DNA from: Bacteroidales bacterium
GTDB lineage: Bacteria > Bacteroidota > Bacteroidia > Bacteroidales > Paludibacteraceae
Assembly: GCA_022784645.1 (NCBI GenBank)
Contig: JALFZG010000053.1
Coordinates: forward strand, 1-64,000
Length of the DNA: 64,000 nt
Direction: 5' to 3'
The notes under the pieces are model-generated. The model saw only the letters and a program-made list of their open reading frames with translations. It was not told the DNA's origin and did no database searches. Shown here one piece after another: positions 1-7,396 of this stretch (the stretch's first letter is position 1; each line of letters starts with the position of its first letter). The position numbers were made by a program, and so were the translations under genes.

Positions 1-139
1 ATCTGTGAGTTACCGCCCGTAATCTCAGACTGTACGGTCGGGAACGAATATACATAACCATCGAGCACAACAGCTACAGACTTACCAATATTCTCCTTGG
101 TAATGCGAGCCCAGGTCTTAGCGCCCTCAGCGTTCATTG
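1..139 (-). pseudogene. secD: SecD/SecDF fragment (about 46 codons), cut at both ends
   Basis: Reading the minus strand gives a protein piece with [18 protein letters not shown] followed by a stretch containing [19 protein letters not shown]. This matches the first periplasmic domain of SecD, the membrane subunit that helps pull proteins out of the SecYEG channel. The piece runs off the left edge. At its other end an in-frame TAG lies directly upstream of the last SecD-like codon, so the frame is broken exactly where InlB-like repeat DNA begins. The fragment is therefore either the end of a rearranged gene or an assembly join. SecD identity is firm from the motif; the biological reality of the junction is not. 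Confidence 0.75.
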
Positions 140-1321
140 ACTACCTACACGGCCGAGTTTGAGGGTAAGAAAGTGACTGTCTCTACTGCTGTTGGTTCTA
201 ATGGTGGCGGTTCTGTTAGTGATGGTGGAGCATACGACTGTAATTCTAGCATTACCCTTAAGGCTACTCCCGATGCATGTCATCAATTTAAGCAATGGAG
301 TGTGACCCAAAATGGCCAAACAAGTACAATCACGCCTAATGGCACCACTTGCCAAACGGATCCCACGACCGGTATCAATACTTTAACGGTTACCGTTGAT
401 GGCCCTGCTACCTACACGGCCGAGTTTGAGAAGAAGCAAGTTACTATCACTGGCATCGTATCAGGATGCTCGGGCAACGATGACTGCGGTACGATAGTGG
501 GCGCAAATCAAGACTATCCCTGTGGGGAGCCTGTTACCCTTACGGCCGTAGCGAGAGGGTGCTACGACTTCTCCCATTGGGCTGATGATAATAGCAATAC
601 GAATCCACGCGAGTTTGATGCTCCTGCTGAAAATGCAACCTATGAAGCTGTGTTTGTACAGAAAGACCCCTTCTATATTACGGTAGCTGTGGATCAAGAT
701 AATCATGGTGAGGTATATATCGAGACCGGAGCAGAAAACCCATTGGAAAATCCAGTAACCGAAAAGCAGTTTTATTGCGATGAAGGTTTTGCGGTTTTGG
801 TTGCCGTTCCGTATGAATGTTCTACTTTCAAAGAATGGCATGACTCGAAGGGGAAGATTTACCGCCCGGGTACAGGAACAGGTTCAGGAACAACATGCGT
901 AACGAATGCTGATGGCTCCAATACGCTTACTGTTCCGCTGGAAGGTGCAGAGACTTATACAGCCGTTTTCACCGGAACTACGTATAAGATTGAGGCCTCT
1001 ATTCAAGAAGGAAGTAAAGATTTAGGAACAATCACGATTATTAAGGATGACAATTTCTGCCAAGATCCTTTTTATTATACCCTCCGAGCAGAACCTGATG
1101 GCTGTGCAACATTCGTAAAATGGATAAATACTGAAACTCATGAAGAGTTTGTTCCCGGCGATTCTCACGACTGGAGTATTGATGCCGAAAACGGGAAATA
1201 TGATCTTATTATCCATCAGCCAGCATCTGCCACTTACGAAGCGGTATTCGAAGAAAAAGACCCTGTGAAAGTAACTGTTTATACTGCGGATTCCGATAAA
1301 GGAACCGTTTCTATTGAATAA
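137..1321 (+). CDS. Secreted-type protein of InlB-like repeats, 5' truncated
   Basis: The reading frame holds four repeats of roughly 75-105 residues and the start of a fifth. Each begins with Y(T/E)A(E/V)F and carries the pattern C-x(n)-L-x-A-x-P-x-x-C-x-x-F-x-x-W, which is the divergent InlB B-repeat fold (Flg_new_2/PF18998-like). The paired cysteines in each unit suggest a disulfide and an extracytoplasmic place. The only initiation codon is a TTG inside the junction with the SecD fragment and no signal peptide exists, so the true N-terminus is missing. The protein stops in mid-repeat after KGTVSIE and lacks a T9SS sorting domain. Function beyond a surface or adhesin-like role cannot be stated. 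Confidence 0.7.
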   Translation: MTTYTAEFEGKKVTVSTAVGSNGGGSVSDGGAYDCNSSITLKATPDACHQFKQWSVTQNGQTSTITPNGTTCQTDPTTGINTLTVTVDGPATYTAEFEKKQVTITGIVSGCSGNDDCGTIVGANQDYPCGEPVTLTAVARGCYDFSHWADDNSNTNPREFDAPAENATYEAVFVQKDPFYITVAVDQDNHGEVYIETGAENPLENPVTEKQFYCDEGFAVLVAVPYECSTFKEWHDSKGKIYRPGTGTGSGTTCVTNADGSNTLTVPLEGAETYTAVFTGTTYKIEASIQEGSKDLGTITIIKDDNFCQDPFYYTLRAEPDGCATFVKWINTETHEEFVPGDSHDWSIDAENGKYDLIIHQPASATYEAVFEEKDPVKVTVYTADSDKGTVSIE

Positions 1322-1358
1322 CTAAGCAACCATAATATTAACTCTAAATAATAAAAAA

Positions 1359-2060
1359 ATGAAAAAGTTTTTATCTGTAGTTTTCATGGCTCTTTGCGGC
1401 ATTACCGCAATCCATGCTCAAGATCAAGATCCGGCCACTGTAACGCCGACCCTTCAAGGTCAGCGGGATAATGTTGCTTGCGGTACGACGGTAACCATGC
1501 AAGCAACTCCAAAACCCAACTATCATTTCTTCAAATGGGTAAAGCAAGATGCTAATGGCACTGAAAACATTGATGTTAATAGTTCTTCTTATAATTGTAC
1601 AACTGACGCAACAACAGGAGTAAACACGTTAACAGTTACCTTGACTGGTGACATGATTGATGCTGCACAGAATAATATCCTTACGTTCACCGCATATTTT
1701 GAGGAGAACGACAAGTTTACTATTGGTGCTATGGTTGTAGATGAGACGGGTACACCTGGAGCATGGGGTACAGTATCAGGTACCGGCTCTGGTTATACTG
1801 GTGATGTGATTACGCTTGTTCCCAGCAGTGAAAATAATCCGTGCTATGAGTTTGACCATTGGGAAACTAGTAATGGTGTACCTGTGGATCCTGCTAATAT
1901 GCAAGGCCTTGTTCTGGAGGGCAATAATCTTAAGGTTACGGTTGGAACTGCTGATGCAACTTATAAGGCTGTCTTCAAGCAGAAGAAGGTTACTATCAAG
2001 GTTATGACTGCTGATCAAGATAAGGGTACCGTTAGTATTATTTCTCCTTCTGCCAACTAA
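1359..2060 (+). CDS. Secreted InlB-like repeat protein
   Basis: 233 residues. Residues 1-20 (MKKFLSVVFMALCGITAIHA) form a clear signal peptide. Two InlB-like repeats follow, with FHFFKW-type and YEFDHW cores and YFEEN / YKAVFKQK boundaries, and then the start of a third that ends after KGTVSIISPSAN. It starts 37 bp after the preceding repeat gene and is likely co-transcribed. The C-terminus breaks off at the same point of the repeat as the upstream protein, and no T9SS C-terminal domain is present, so surface anchoring is unexplained. It could be a decayed fragment of a larger repeat protein or a short secreted version. Confidence 0.7.
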   Translation: MKKFLSVVFMALCGITAIHAQDQDPATVTPTLQGQRDNVACGTTVTMQATPKPNYHFFKWVKQDANGTENIDVNSSSYNCTTDATTGVNTLTVTLTGDMIDAAQNNILTFTAYFEENDKFTIGAMVVDETGTPGAWGTVSGTGSGYTGDVITLVPSSENNPCYEFDHWETSNGVPVDPANMQGLVLEGNNLKVTVGTADATYKAVFKQKKVTIKVMTADQDKGTVSIISPSAN

Positions 2061-2121
2061 TTAATCATTCAGCTATTTCATTTGTACTAAACGGCTTCTG
2101 CCAATATTGATGATTCTCAAA

Positions 2122-2145
2122 GGGGAACGGCTTCGGCTGTTCCCC
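2122..2145 (+). terminator. Hairpin between repeat-protein genes
   Basis: GGGGAAC and GTTCCCC form a perfect 7-bp stem around a GGCTTCGGCT loop that can pair further. No T-run follows, so it may be a weak terminator or an mRNA-stabilising hairpin between the two flanking secreted-protein genes. Confidence 0.5.
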
Positions 2146-2165
2146 AGTGAGAATTGAGTCAGTAT

Positions 2166-2999
2166 ATGCGCAAATCCTTACGTTACATATTACTTCTTGT
2201 TTATTCGTTTGCTTCGATTGGCTCGATGCACGCGAATCAGCAGACTGTGGTCAATTGTGGCGATTGGGTAACGATTAAAGCGACCCCATTCGAAGGCTAT
2301 CAGTTTGAGCACTGGTCCGATGATGACCTCAATGCAGAGCGCACGATTCAAGTGTTTGAAGACGTAACGTACATCGCTTATTTCTCAAGAAAATGTGAGG
2401 AATACGCAAATTGGCCAGTGGTGGCGCTATACGATTGGTTGATGATGCTCAACGTGAAGTATATCAACGATTCGTTGGGTTACTATTTCGGGCCAGAACA
2501 AGTGACATGGTATCAAGTAGTAGGCGAGCCGGATGATCTATCTAATCCTGACAGCTGGAACGATATACCTATAATCAATGGCTCCTATTATCTCACCTTA
2601 GGGCAGAATCTGACAGGCACAGGCGATTATTATGCTTTAATCGATGTATCATCGAATTCATCTGGGCACCTGTGCTCGGGCTATATGTGTTCGGAGCTTA
2701 TCAGCTATTCCTCCAGCTCGATGACAACGGGGGATAATGGTATGAATGCACCGAGTAGGGCGCCCAAGCTGATGCCGTCGGTGGCTAAGAATGGCGAAGT
2801 GATTCGCTTGACTAACCTCGAGGTGAACGAGCTTACAGATATCACGATTTACGACCCCAACGGTCGCAGAGTTAGCATGATGCAGACCGAAGGCGAGCAT
2901 ACGGTAGTGATCGATACCGACTTCATGCCCGGATGCTACCTCGTAAAAGTCGATTCGCCTTCCGGACATTTCTCTCTTAAATTTATTCTCTCAAGATAA
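2166..2999 (+). CDS. Secreted InlB-repeat protein with type IX sorting domain
   Basis: 277 residues from ATG 2166; a TTG four codons earlier is in frame but the ATG gives a clean signal peptide (MRKSLRYILLLVYSFASIGSMHA). One InlB-like repeat (CGDWVTIKATPFEGYQFEHW) comes next, then a unique middle part rich in Tyr, Asn and Ser. The last 70 residues look like a Por secretion (T9SS type A) sorting domain: a TNLEV...ELTDITIYDPNGRR core, GEHTVVID, and a final PGCYLVKV...FSLKFILSR strand. In this family the domain directs export across the outer membrane by the PorE-containing machine encoded at 47852. Its stop codon overlaps the next start by one base. Ligand unknown. Confidence 0.72.
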   Translation: MRKSLRYILLLVYSFASIGSMHANQQTVVNCGDWVTIKATPFEGYQFEHWSDDDLNAERTIQVFEDVTYIAYFSRKCEEYANWPVVALYDWLMMLNVKYINDSLGYYFGPEQVTWYQVVGEPDDLSNPDSWNDIPIINGSYYLTLGQNLTGTGDYYALIDVSSNSSGHLCSGYMCSELISYSSSSMTTGDNGMNAPSRAPKLMPSVAKNGEVIRLTNLEVNELTDITIYDPNGRRVSMMQTEGEHTVVIDTDFMPGCYLVKVDSPSGHFSLKFILSR

Positions 3000-3919
3000 T
3001 GCGCAGGTGGTTTTTTCTTTTCATTGTATGGTTTACGGTTGCCCTCTCGGCAATCGCGCAATCATCGCGCATATCTTTTATTGCCAAGGGCGGTATGACC
3101 TCTTACATGCCCTATAAAGACCTTATCGAGCCCGCGCCATTAGGTGAGCATTTTGGATTAGAGGGAAGCTACACGTTTATGTGGCCATTGCCCTATAGAA
3201 ACGAAGTGGGCATCCGCTTTGGCTTGCACATAGCGTATGGATCACCGAACATGCGTATCCCCGAATCGTTTGCGCCCTATCAATACACCAATGTGGATTA
3301 CTTGGGCAATCAGATTGATTATACCATTCATGTGAATCGCGCTAAGCAGGAGATTCAGCAGTTTCAGGTAGGCGTTCCCATTATGGCTGCAGGCGTGAGC
3401 AACCGCATCTTCTGGTCGGCTGGATTCCGGGTGATGTTTCCTTTTGCCCTCCAATATGAGCAAACGCTCGATGCGGATATATCGGCTTTCTATCCGGAGT
3501 TTGGAGTAGAAGTGCCCAATGAATTGGTAACGGGTAAACTCAACGAAAACAAACATTTCCGCGGCAAAACGACTTTGCCTAAGATGTATCTTCAAGTGGG
3601 TGGCGAGGCAAGTTATCGTCTCTACTATAAGCGTCCACGAACGATTTTTCAGCCTTCACAAGCTGTATATTTAGGCGTTTTTGCCTATTTCACCATAGCC
3701 TCTTCGGCTATGAATACCAATCCCGAAGACTATCTCGTATTGGTCAAACCAATCGAGAAGGAACCTCCTGCCGAGGTGGTGGTGAAGCCGCTCAATGAGG
3801 TGCTATCGCCTAAGTTGTTTCCGTTTGAGATTGGGTTGACGGCTTCATTCGACATTACGTATTCTCACCGATACAATTCTATTCGTCATCACTCCCGCCA
3901 TATCTTGTTCCGCCCCTAA
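2999..3919 (+). CDS. Outer-membrane beta-barrel protein, unknown role
   Basis: 306 residues with a signal peptide (MRRWFFLFIVWFTVALSAIAQ). The rest alternates aromatic and polar residues in barrel-like strands (for example YRNEVGIRFGLHIAYG and IFWSAGFRVMFPF). A proline-rich segment near residues 250-270 (EKEPPAEVVVKPLNEV) separates the last strands. Start ATG overlaps the upstream TAA by one base, so it is translationally coupled to the T9SS-sorted repeat protein; a partner or anchor role is a reasonable inference. No specific family is recognised with confidence; resemblance to PorP/SprF-like barrels is only general. Confidence 0.55.
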   Translation: MRRWFFLFIVWFTVALSAIAQSSRISFIAKGGMTSYMPYKDLIEPAPLGEHFGLEGSYTFMWPLPYRNEVGIRFGLHIAYGSPNMRIPESFAPYQYTNVDYLGNQIDYTIHVNRAKQEIQQFQVGVPIMAAGVSNRIFWSAGFRVMFPFALQYEQTLDADISAFYPEFGVEVPNELVTGKLNENKHFRGKTTLPKMYLQVGGEASYRLYYKRPRTIFQPSQAVYLGVFAYFTIASSAMNTNPEDYLVLVKPIEKEPPAEVVVKPLNEVLSPKLFPFEIGLTASFDITYSHRYNSIRHHSRHILFRP

Positions 3920-5350
3920 TCAGCGCGCGGATTCATCCTGCGGGAACTCATCGGAGAGGAAGCGCTCATTGGCTGCGAGCAGCTGCTGCTGGCTCAAGTG
4001 CATCTGCTGGAAAGCCCGCATCTGGCGCATCAGTAAGACAGCCGCCAGCATCGATGCACATGCATCGGCGATGGGCCATGCCCACCATACGCCATCCAGC
4101 CCCCATACGCCATCGCCCACGGGGATAAGCGGCAAGAGCATGCAGAGGGGCACCAAGATTAGCACCTGTCTGCTCAGCGAGAGGAAAATGGCTTTCTTAG
4201 CCATACCCAAGGCCGTGAAGAGGTTGGTGACGACCGCCTGAAAACCTACCACGAAAAACGCGCACACGATAATCCTCAAAGCATACGAAGATGCCTCTAT
4301 CAGCTCCTCATCGTGCGTGAAGAGTTGCACTACCAATTGCGGACATATCTCGCCGAGAAGCGTGACCACCGTTGTGATGATAGAAGCAGCATAAGCCGTG
4401 AGCTGGAATACGCGTTTCACCCTATCCATCTGTCGCGCTCCATAATTATAGCTCGCGATAGGTTGCATGCCCTGGTTCAAGCCCATCACGATCATGAAGA
4501 ACACAAACACCAACCTATTGACCACCCCAAAAGAGGCAATCGCCAAGTCGCCACCATAGCGCTTGAGTTGGTTATTCAAAATCACCATTACGAAACAGCT
4601 GGCCAGGTTCATCAGAAACGGCGAGAGACCGATAGAGAGCATGGTGAAGGTGAGCGAGCGGTCGAGCGACCATATCCCCTTCTGGAAATGGATGGGTTCT
4701 TTCGTATTGAAAAACACGGTCACCTGCCATACGATAGCTGTACATTGGCTCAATACGGTAGCCAATGCAGCCCCCCGCACGCCCATATCCAAGCCGAAGA
4801 TGAAGATCGGGTCGAGCACCATATTGATTACCACCGCAAGGATGGTGGCCGTCATGGATTTCATGGGGTGACCGGTGGAGCGGAGCATGTTGTTGAGCCC
4901 GAAATAGATATGGGTGGTCACGTTGCCGTAGAGGATAATCGCCATGTAATCATGAGCGAAAGGGAGGGTGTCAGCCGAGGCGCCAAACGCGCAGAGAATG
5001 GGGTCGAGAAACAGGAGCCCCACAACCATCACGAGCACACCGAGAAGGAGGTTGAGCATGATCACGTTGCCCAAGATCTTATTCGACGAAAGGAGGTCTT
5101 TCTCTCCTAATTTAATCGCGATGAGCGTGCCCGCGCCCACGCCCACGAGCGAGCCGAAAGCCGCACAGATATCCATCAGCGGTTTGGCGATGGTGAGGCC
5201 TGACAACGCAAGTGCCCCGACCCCATGGCCGATGTAAATCGAGTCAACGATATTATAAATCGAAGACGCGGTCATGGCGATGATGGCCGGCAACGCATAC
5301 TTGAAGAGGAGCGTACGAATACGCTCAGTGCCTAATTCAGAGTGAGTCAT
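3920..5350 (-). CDS. MATE family efflux transporter
   Basis: 476 residues, the usual MATE length, with twelve predicted membrane spans in two six-helix halves. N-terminal features are typical: a cytoplasmic start, then LLFKYALPAIIAMTASSIYNIVDSIYIG, which carries the family pattern P-A-I-x(6)-YNIVDSI, and later GHPMKSM and VINMVLDPIFIFGLDMGVRGAALAT-like signatures. MATE proteins export cationic drugs or metabolites in exchange for Na+ or H+ at the inner membrane. This one is nearest the MepA/DinF-like branch by eye; the substrate is unknown. It converges on the upstream barrel gene, with the two stop codons adjacent. Confidence 0.88.
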   Translation of the reverse strand: MTHSELGTERIRTLLFKYALPAIIAMTASSIYNIVDSIYIGHGVGALALSGLTIAKPLMDICAAFGSLVGVGAGTLIAIKLGEKDLLSSNKILGNVIMLNLLLGVLVMVVGLLFLDPILCAFGASADTLPFAHDYMAIILYGNVTTHIYFGLNNMLRSTGHPMKSMTATILAVVINMVLDPIFIFGLDMGVRGAALATVLSQCTAIVWQVTVFFNTKEPIHFQKGIWSLDRSLTFTMLSIGLSPFLMNLASCFVMVILNNQLKRYGGDLAIASFGVVNRLVFVFFMIVMGLNQGMQPIASYNYGARQMDRVKRVFQLTAYAASIITTVVTLLGEICPQLVVQLFTHDEELIEASSYALRIIVCAFFVVGFQAVVTNLFTALGMAKKAIFLSLSRQVLILVPLCMLLPLIPVGDGVWGLDGVWWAWPIADACASMLAAVLLMRQMRAFQQMHLSQQQLLAANERFLSDEFPQDESAR

Positions 5351-5521
5351 AGTGTAGAGGCGCTCGGAGAGCGCAGGGATTGTTGGCTGCGGCTATCGCA
5401 TCTGGGATCTCATACCATCCCTCTACCGTAAAGAGCCGGAAGACCGAGTATATACTATTGAGGGGCGTAGAGAAAAAGTCTGCGGAGGTAGGTCATGCTA
5501 TATTTTTATTCTTTAAACGAA

Positions 5522-5552
5522 AAACCAGCCGACTGTCATGGTCAGCTGGTTT
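5522..5552 (-). terminator. Terminator downstream of rpsO
   Basis: AAACCAGC...GCTGGTTT forms an 8-bp stem extended by GAC/GTC around a TGTCATG loop. On the minus strand it is followed by TTTTCGTTT, fitting an intrinsic terminator for rpsO. Confidence 0.7.
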
Positions 5553-5576
5553 GTGAAAGGATAGAAAGCGTTCGGC

Positions 5577-5846
5577 TTACTTACGGATACCAAGAGCCTT
5601 GATGAGCGCACGATAACGCTCGATATCCTGCTCTTTGAGGTAGTCAAGCATCGAACGACGCTTACCAACCAATGCAGAGAGGGCACGAGCAGTACCTACA
5701 TCCTTGTGGTTGTTCTTCATGTGCTCGGTAAGATGTTTAATGCGGAAAGTAAAGAGGGCTACCTGGCTCTCTACTGAGCCGGTGTTCTTGGCGTCACCGC
5801 CGAACTGAGCAAAAATCTCAGCTTTCTTTTCAGAAGTCAAATACAT
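5577..5846 (-). CDS. rpsO: 30S ribosomal protein S15
   Basis: 89 residues, the standard S15 length. The conserved elements are present: TGSVESQVALFTFRIKHLTEHMKNN near residues 22-47, HKDVGTARAL, and the LVGKRRSMLDYLK helix. S15 binds the central domain of 16S rRNA early in small-subunit assembly. The gene stands alone with its own promoter (5965-5996, minus strand), a leader of about 110 nt with hairpins and its own terminator. That arrangement leaves room for autogenous control as known for S15 in other bacteria. Confidence 0.97.
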   Translation of the reverse strand: MYLTSEKKAEIFAQFGGDAKNTGSVESQVALFTFRIKHLTEHMKNNHKDVGTARALSALVGKRRSMLDYLKEQDIERYRALIKALGIRK

Positions 5847-5996
5847 AATGTAGTATAAAAATAAGTTAAACGATCACTGCTTTGCAAGATTTAGCATGCA
5901 AACAAAGCAGCATTTATTGCCGATTGGTGAGCTGCCTACGGCAGGCAAGCGCACAAATCAGCTGCAAAATTACTGCTTTTTCTTGAAATGACCAAA
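5847..5996 (-). promoter_or_regulatory. rpsO promoter and structured leader
   Basis: On the minus strand a -33 TTTG (plus-strand CAAA 5993-5996) lies 20 bp before a -7 TAATTTTG (plus-strand CAAAATTA 5965-5972). The implied leader of about 110 nt contains CTGCC-tac-GGCAG near 5931-5943 and a pair CTGCTTTG (5877-5884)/CAAAGCAG (5903-5910). The latter competes with an inner TTTGCA/TGCAAA pairing (5881-5886/5897-5902). Confidence 0.65.
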
Positions 5997-6021
5997 TTTT
6001 TTCAGAAAAAAGCGCCTATTT

Positions 6022-6053
6022 TTTGCATATTTGGAAAATAAAGTGTATCTTTG
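6022..6053 (+). promoter_or_regulatory. Bacteroidota promoter for the acyltransferase gene
   Basis: -33 TTTG at 6022-6025, 20-bp spacer, -7 TATCTTTG at 6046-6053. The TTG that could start a longer frame at 6051 is part of the -7 box, which argues that translation starts at ATG 6078. Confidence 0.75.
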
Positions 6054-6077
6054 CAGCAGTTTTTCAGCCATATCAGT

Positions 6078-7085
6078 ATGTCTGCTGTGTATGCATACGA
6101 TAAGCTCTATTCGCGATGCAGGCCGCTGGCAGATTGGATCATTCGTCATTCCTTCCGGCAACTGCGCTACATAGGGCTGGAGCGCATTCCTCAAGATGGC
6201 GCCATCATCTTCGCGCCAAATCACTGCAATGCGCTATGCGATGCATTGGCCGTATTGGTGATGGATAAGAACCCGAAAGTGTTTGCCGCAAGGGCAGATA
6301 TCTTTCGCAACAAACGGCAAGCCGCTCTGCTCCATTGGCTGAAGATAATCCCCATTCGGCGGATACGTGATGGAATAGATGAGGTGCGCAAAAACGACGA
6401 GACGATAGCACTGGCGGTAGAAACGCTTCAGCATGGCGTAGGTTTCTGCATGATGCCCGAAGGCACGCACCGCACCAAGCACTCGCTTCTGCCGCTCTCC
6501 AAGGGCATTTTCCGCATCGCCCTACAAGCTGCGGATGCGATGGATAAACCCGTGTATATCGTGCCTGTAGGGCTCGAATATGCCGATTATTTCCGGCTGT
6601 GGGACGCGCTGACGGTGCAGATTGGCGAACCGATAGACGTGAATGTTTTTCGTGAGCAACGCGCCTCGTTGGATCGGCCACAGTTGCTGCTCGCGCTCCG
6701 CGAAGAGCTCACGCTCCGTATGCGAAAAACCATTCTCTGGGTACCAGACGATGAACACTATGAAGAAAACTACCGCAAGCTGCTGATGGATCCGCCATCC
6801 CCTTATGCTGAGCTGCGGTCGACTACGTTTCCGAAAGGGTGGATCCGCTTGTTTCTGCTGCTTAGTTTGCCCCTTTTCCTGCTCTCTGCAACGCTCTCTC
6901 TGCCGATTTGGCTTACGCAATGGGCAGCATGCCGCAAGGTGAAAGACAAGGCTTTCTTGAACTCCGTAAGGATAGTCATCAACGTGCTGCTGATGCCGCT
7001 CTTCTTGATGCTCCCATGGCCTTTCTGGGCCTTCACGCAGGAGTGGCTGTTCCAGAGGCGGTGCTGCCGGGGCTTGGGGCGATAA
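6078..7085 (+). CDS. PlsC-like 1-acyl-sn-glycerol-3-phosphate acyltransferase
   Basis: 335 residues from ATG 6078; the upstream TTG falls in the promoter. The acyltransferase block I is NHCNALCD (residues about 48-55, an H-x5-D spacing found in some larger family members rather than the common H-x4-D). Block III is EGTHRTKHSLLPLSKG near residue 128, and IVPVGLEY follows as block IV. Two membrane segments lie near the C-terminus (about 255-280 and 295-325). The family transfers an acyl chain to glycerol-phosphate lipids at the inner membrane. Single gene, own promoter, hairpin terminator overlapping the stop. Confidence 0.8.
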   Translation: MSAVYAYDKLYSRCRPLADWIIRHSFRQLRYIGLERIPQDGAIIFAPNHCNALCDALAVLVMDKNPKVFAARADIFRNKRQAALLHWLKIIPIRRIRDGIDEVRKNDETIALAVETLQHGVGFCMMPEGTHRTKHSLLPLSKGIFRIALQAADAMDKPVYIVPVGLEYADYFRLWDALTVQIGEPIDVNVFREQRASLDRPQLLLALREELTLRMRKTILWVPDDEHYEENYRKLLMDPPSPYAELRSTTFPKGWIRLFLLLSLPLFLLSATLSLPIWLTQWAACRKVKDKAFLNSVRIVINVLLMPLFLMLPWPFWAFTQEWLFQRRCCRGLGR

Positions 7086-7116
7086 GGGATGGAGGCGCGT
7101 CCCACGCGCCCCTTAT
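7082..7116 (+). terminator. Hairpin terminator after the acyltransferase
   Basis: ATAAGG...CCTTAT encloses GGCGCGT-ccc-ACGCGCC (7094-7110). The stem starts within the last codons of the gene. Strong GC stem, no long T-run. Confidence 0.6.
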
Positions 7117-7138
7117 ATAAACGCTCACGGTGGTTTCA

Positions 7139-7375
7139 GGGCCGGAGGCCGTTCCATTAGCGCTTCGCGGCTGGTTCTATATAGTTCCAAGCCCCTTCGG
7201 GGCGGGTATTGTTCGTTGGTAGCTCGGGATAGCTCCCTATATTATCTGCGTTCAACTGCCTCCGGCAGCAATCAATTGGAGCAAAGCTCCAACAATCAAT
7301 CAAGCTCTGCTTGACAATCAACCGGCCTTTGGCCGACAATCAATAGGAGCTCTGCTCCCAATCGGCCTTTGGCCG
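7139..7375. repeat. Array of short triloop hairpins with CAATCAA linkers
   Basis: This gene-free stretch is packed with 4-7 bp perfect stems closed by three-base loops: GGCC-gga-GGCC (7140), GCCCC-ttc-GGGGC (about 7190), CTGCC-tcc-GGCAG (7256), TTGGAGC-aaa-GCTCCAA (7276), TCAAGC-tct-GCTTGA (7300), CGGCC-ttt-GGCCG (7323), GGAGC-tct-GCTCC (7346), CGGCC-ttt-GGCCG (7363). From 7256 on, successive hairpins are separated by the same linker CAATCAA, giving a period of 20-24 bp. No coding frame explains it. The next gene starts 22 bp after the last hairpin. Confidence 0.8.
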
Positions 7376-7396
7376 CTATGTTTAACCTTAACTAAA

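Noticed and set aside
1205-1360. Frameshift joining the two InlB-repeat frames
   Set aside because: The second frame has its own signal peptide and ATG, so they are separate genes even though the first ends in mid-repeat.
4313-5110. 265-codon open frame on the plus strand
   Set aside because: It lies wholly antisense to the MATE gene and its composition (many His, Arg, Glu) is that of a shadow frame.
6051-6077. TTG start for the acyltransferase
   Set aside because: It overlaps the -7 promoter box TATCTTTG, so it cannot be inside the mRNA coding part.
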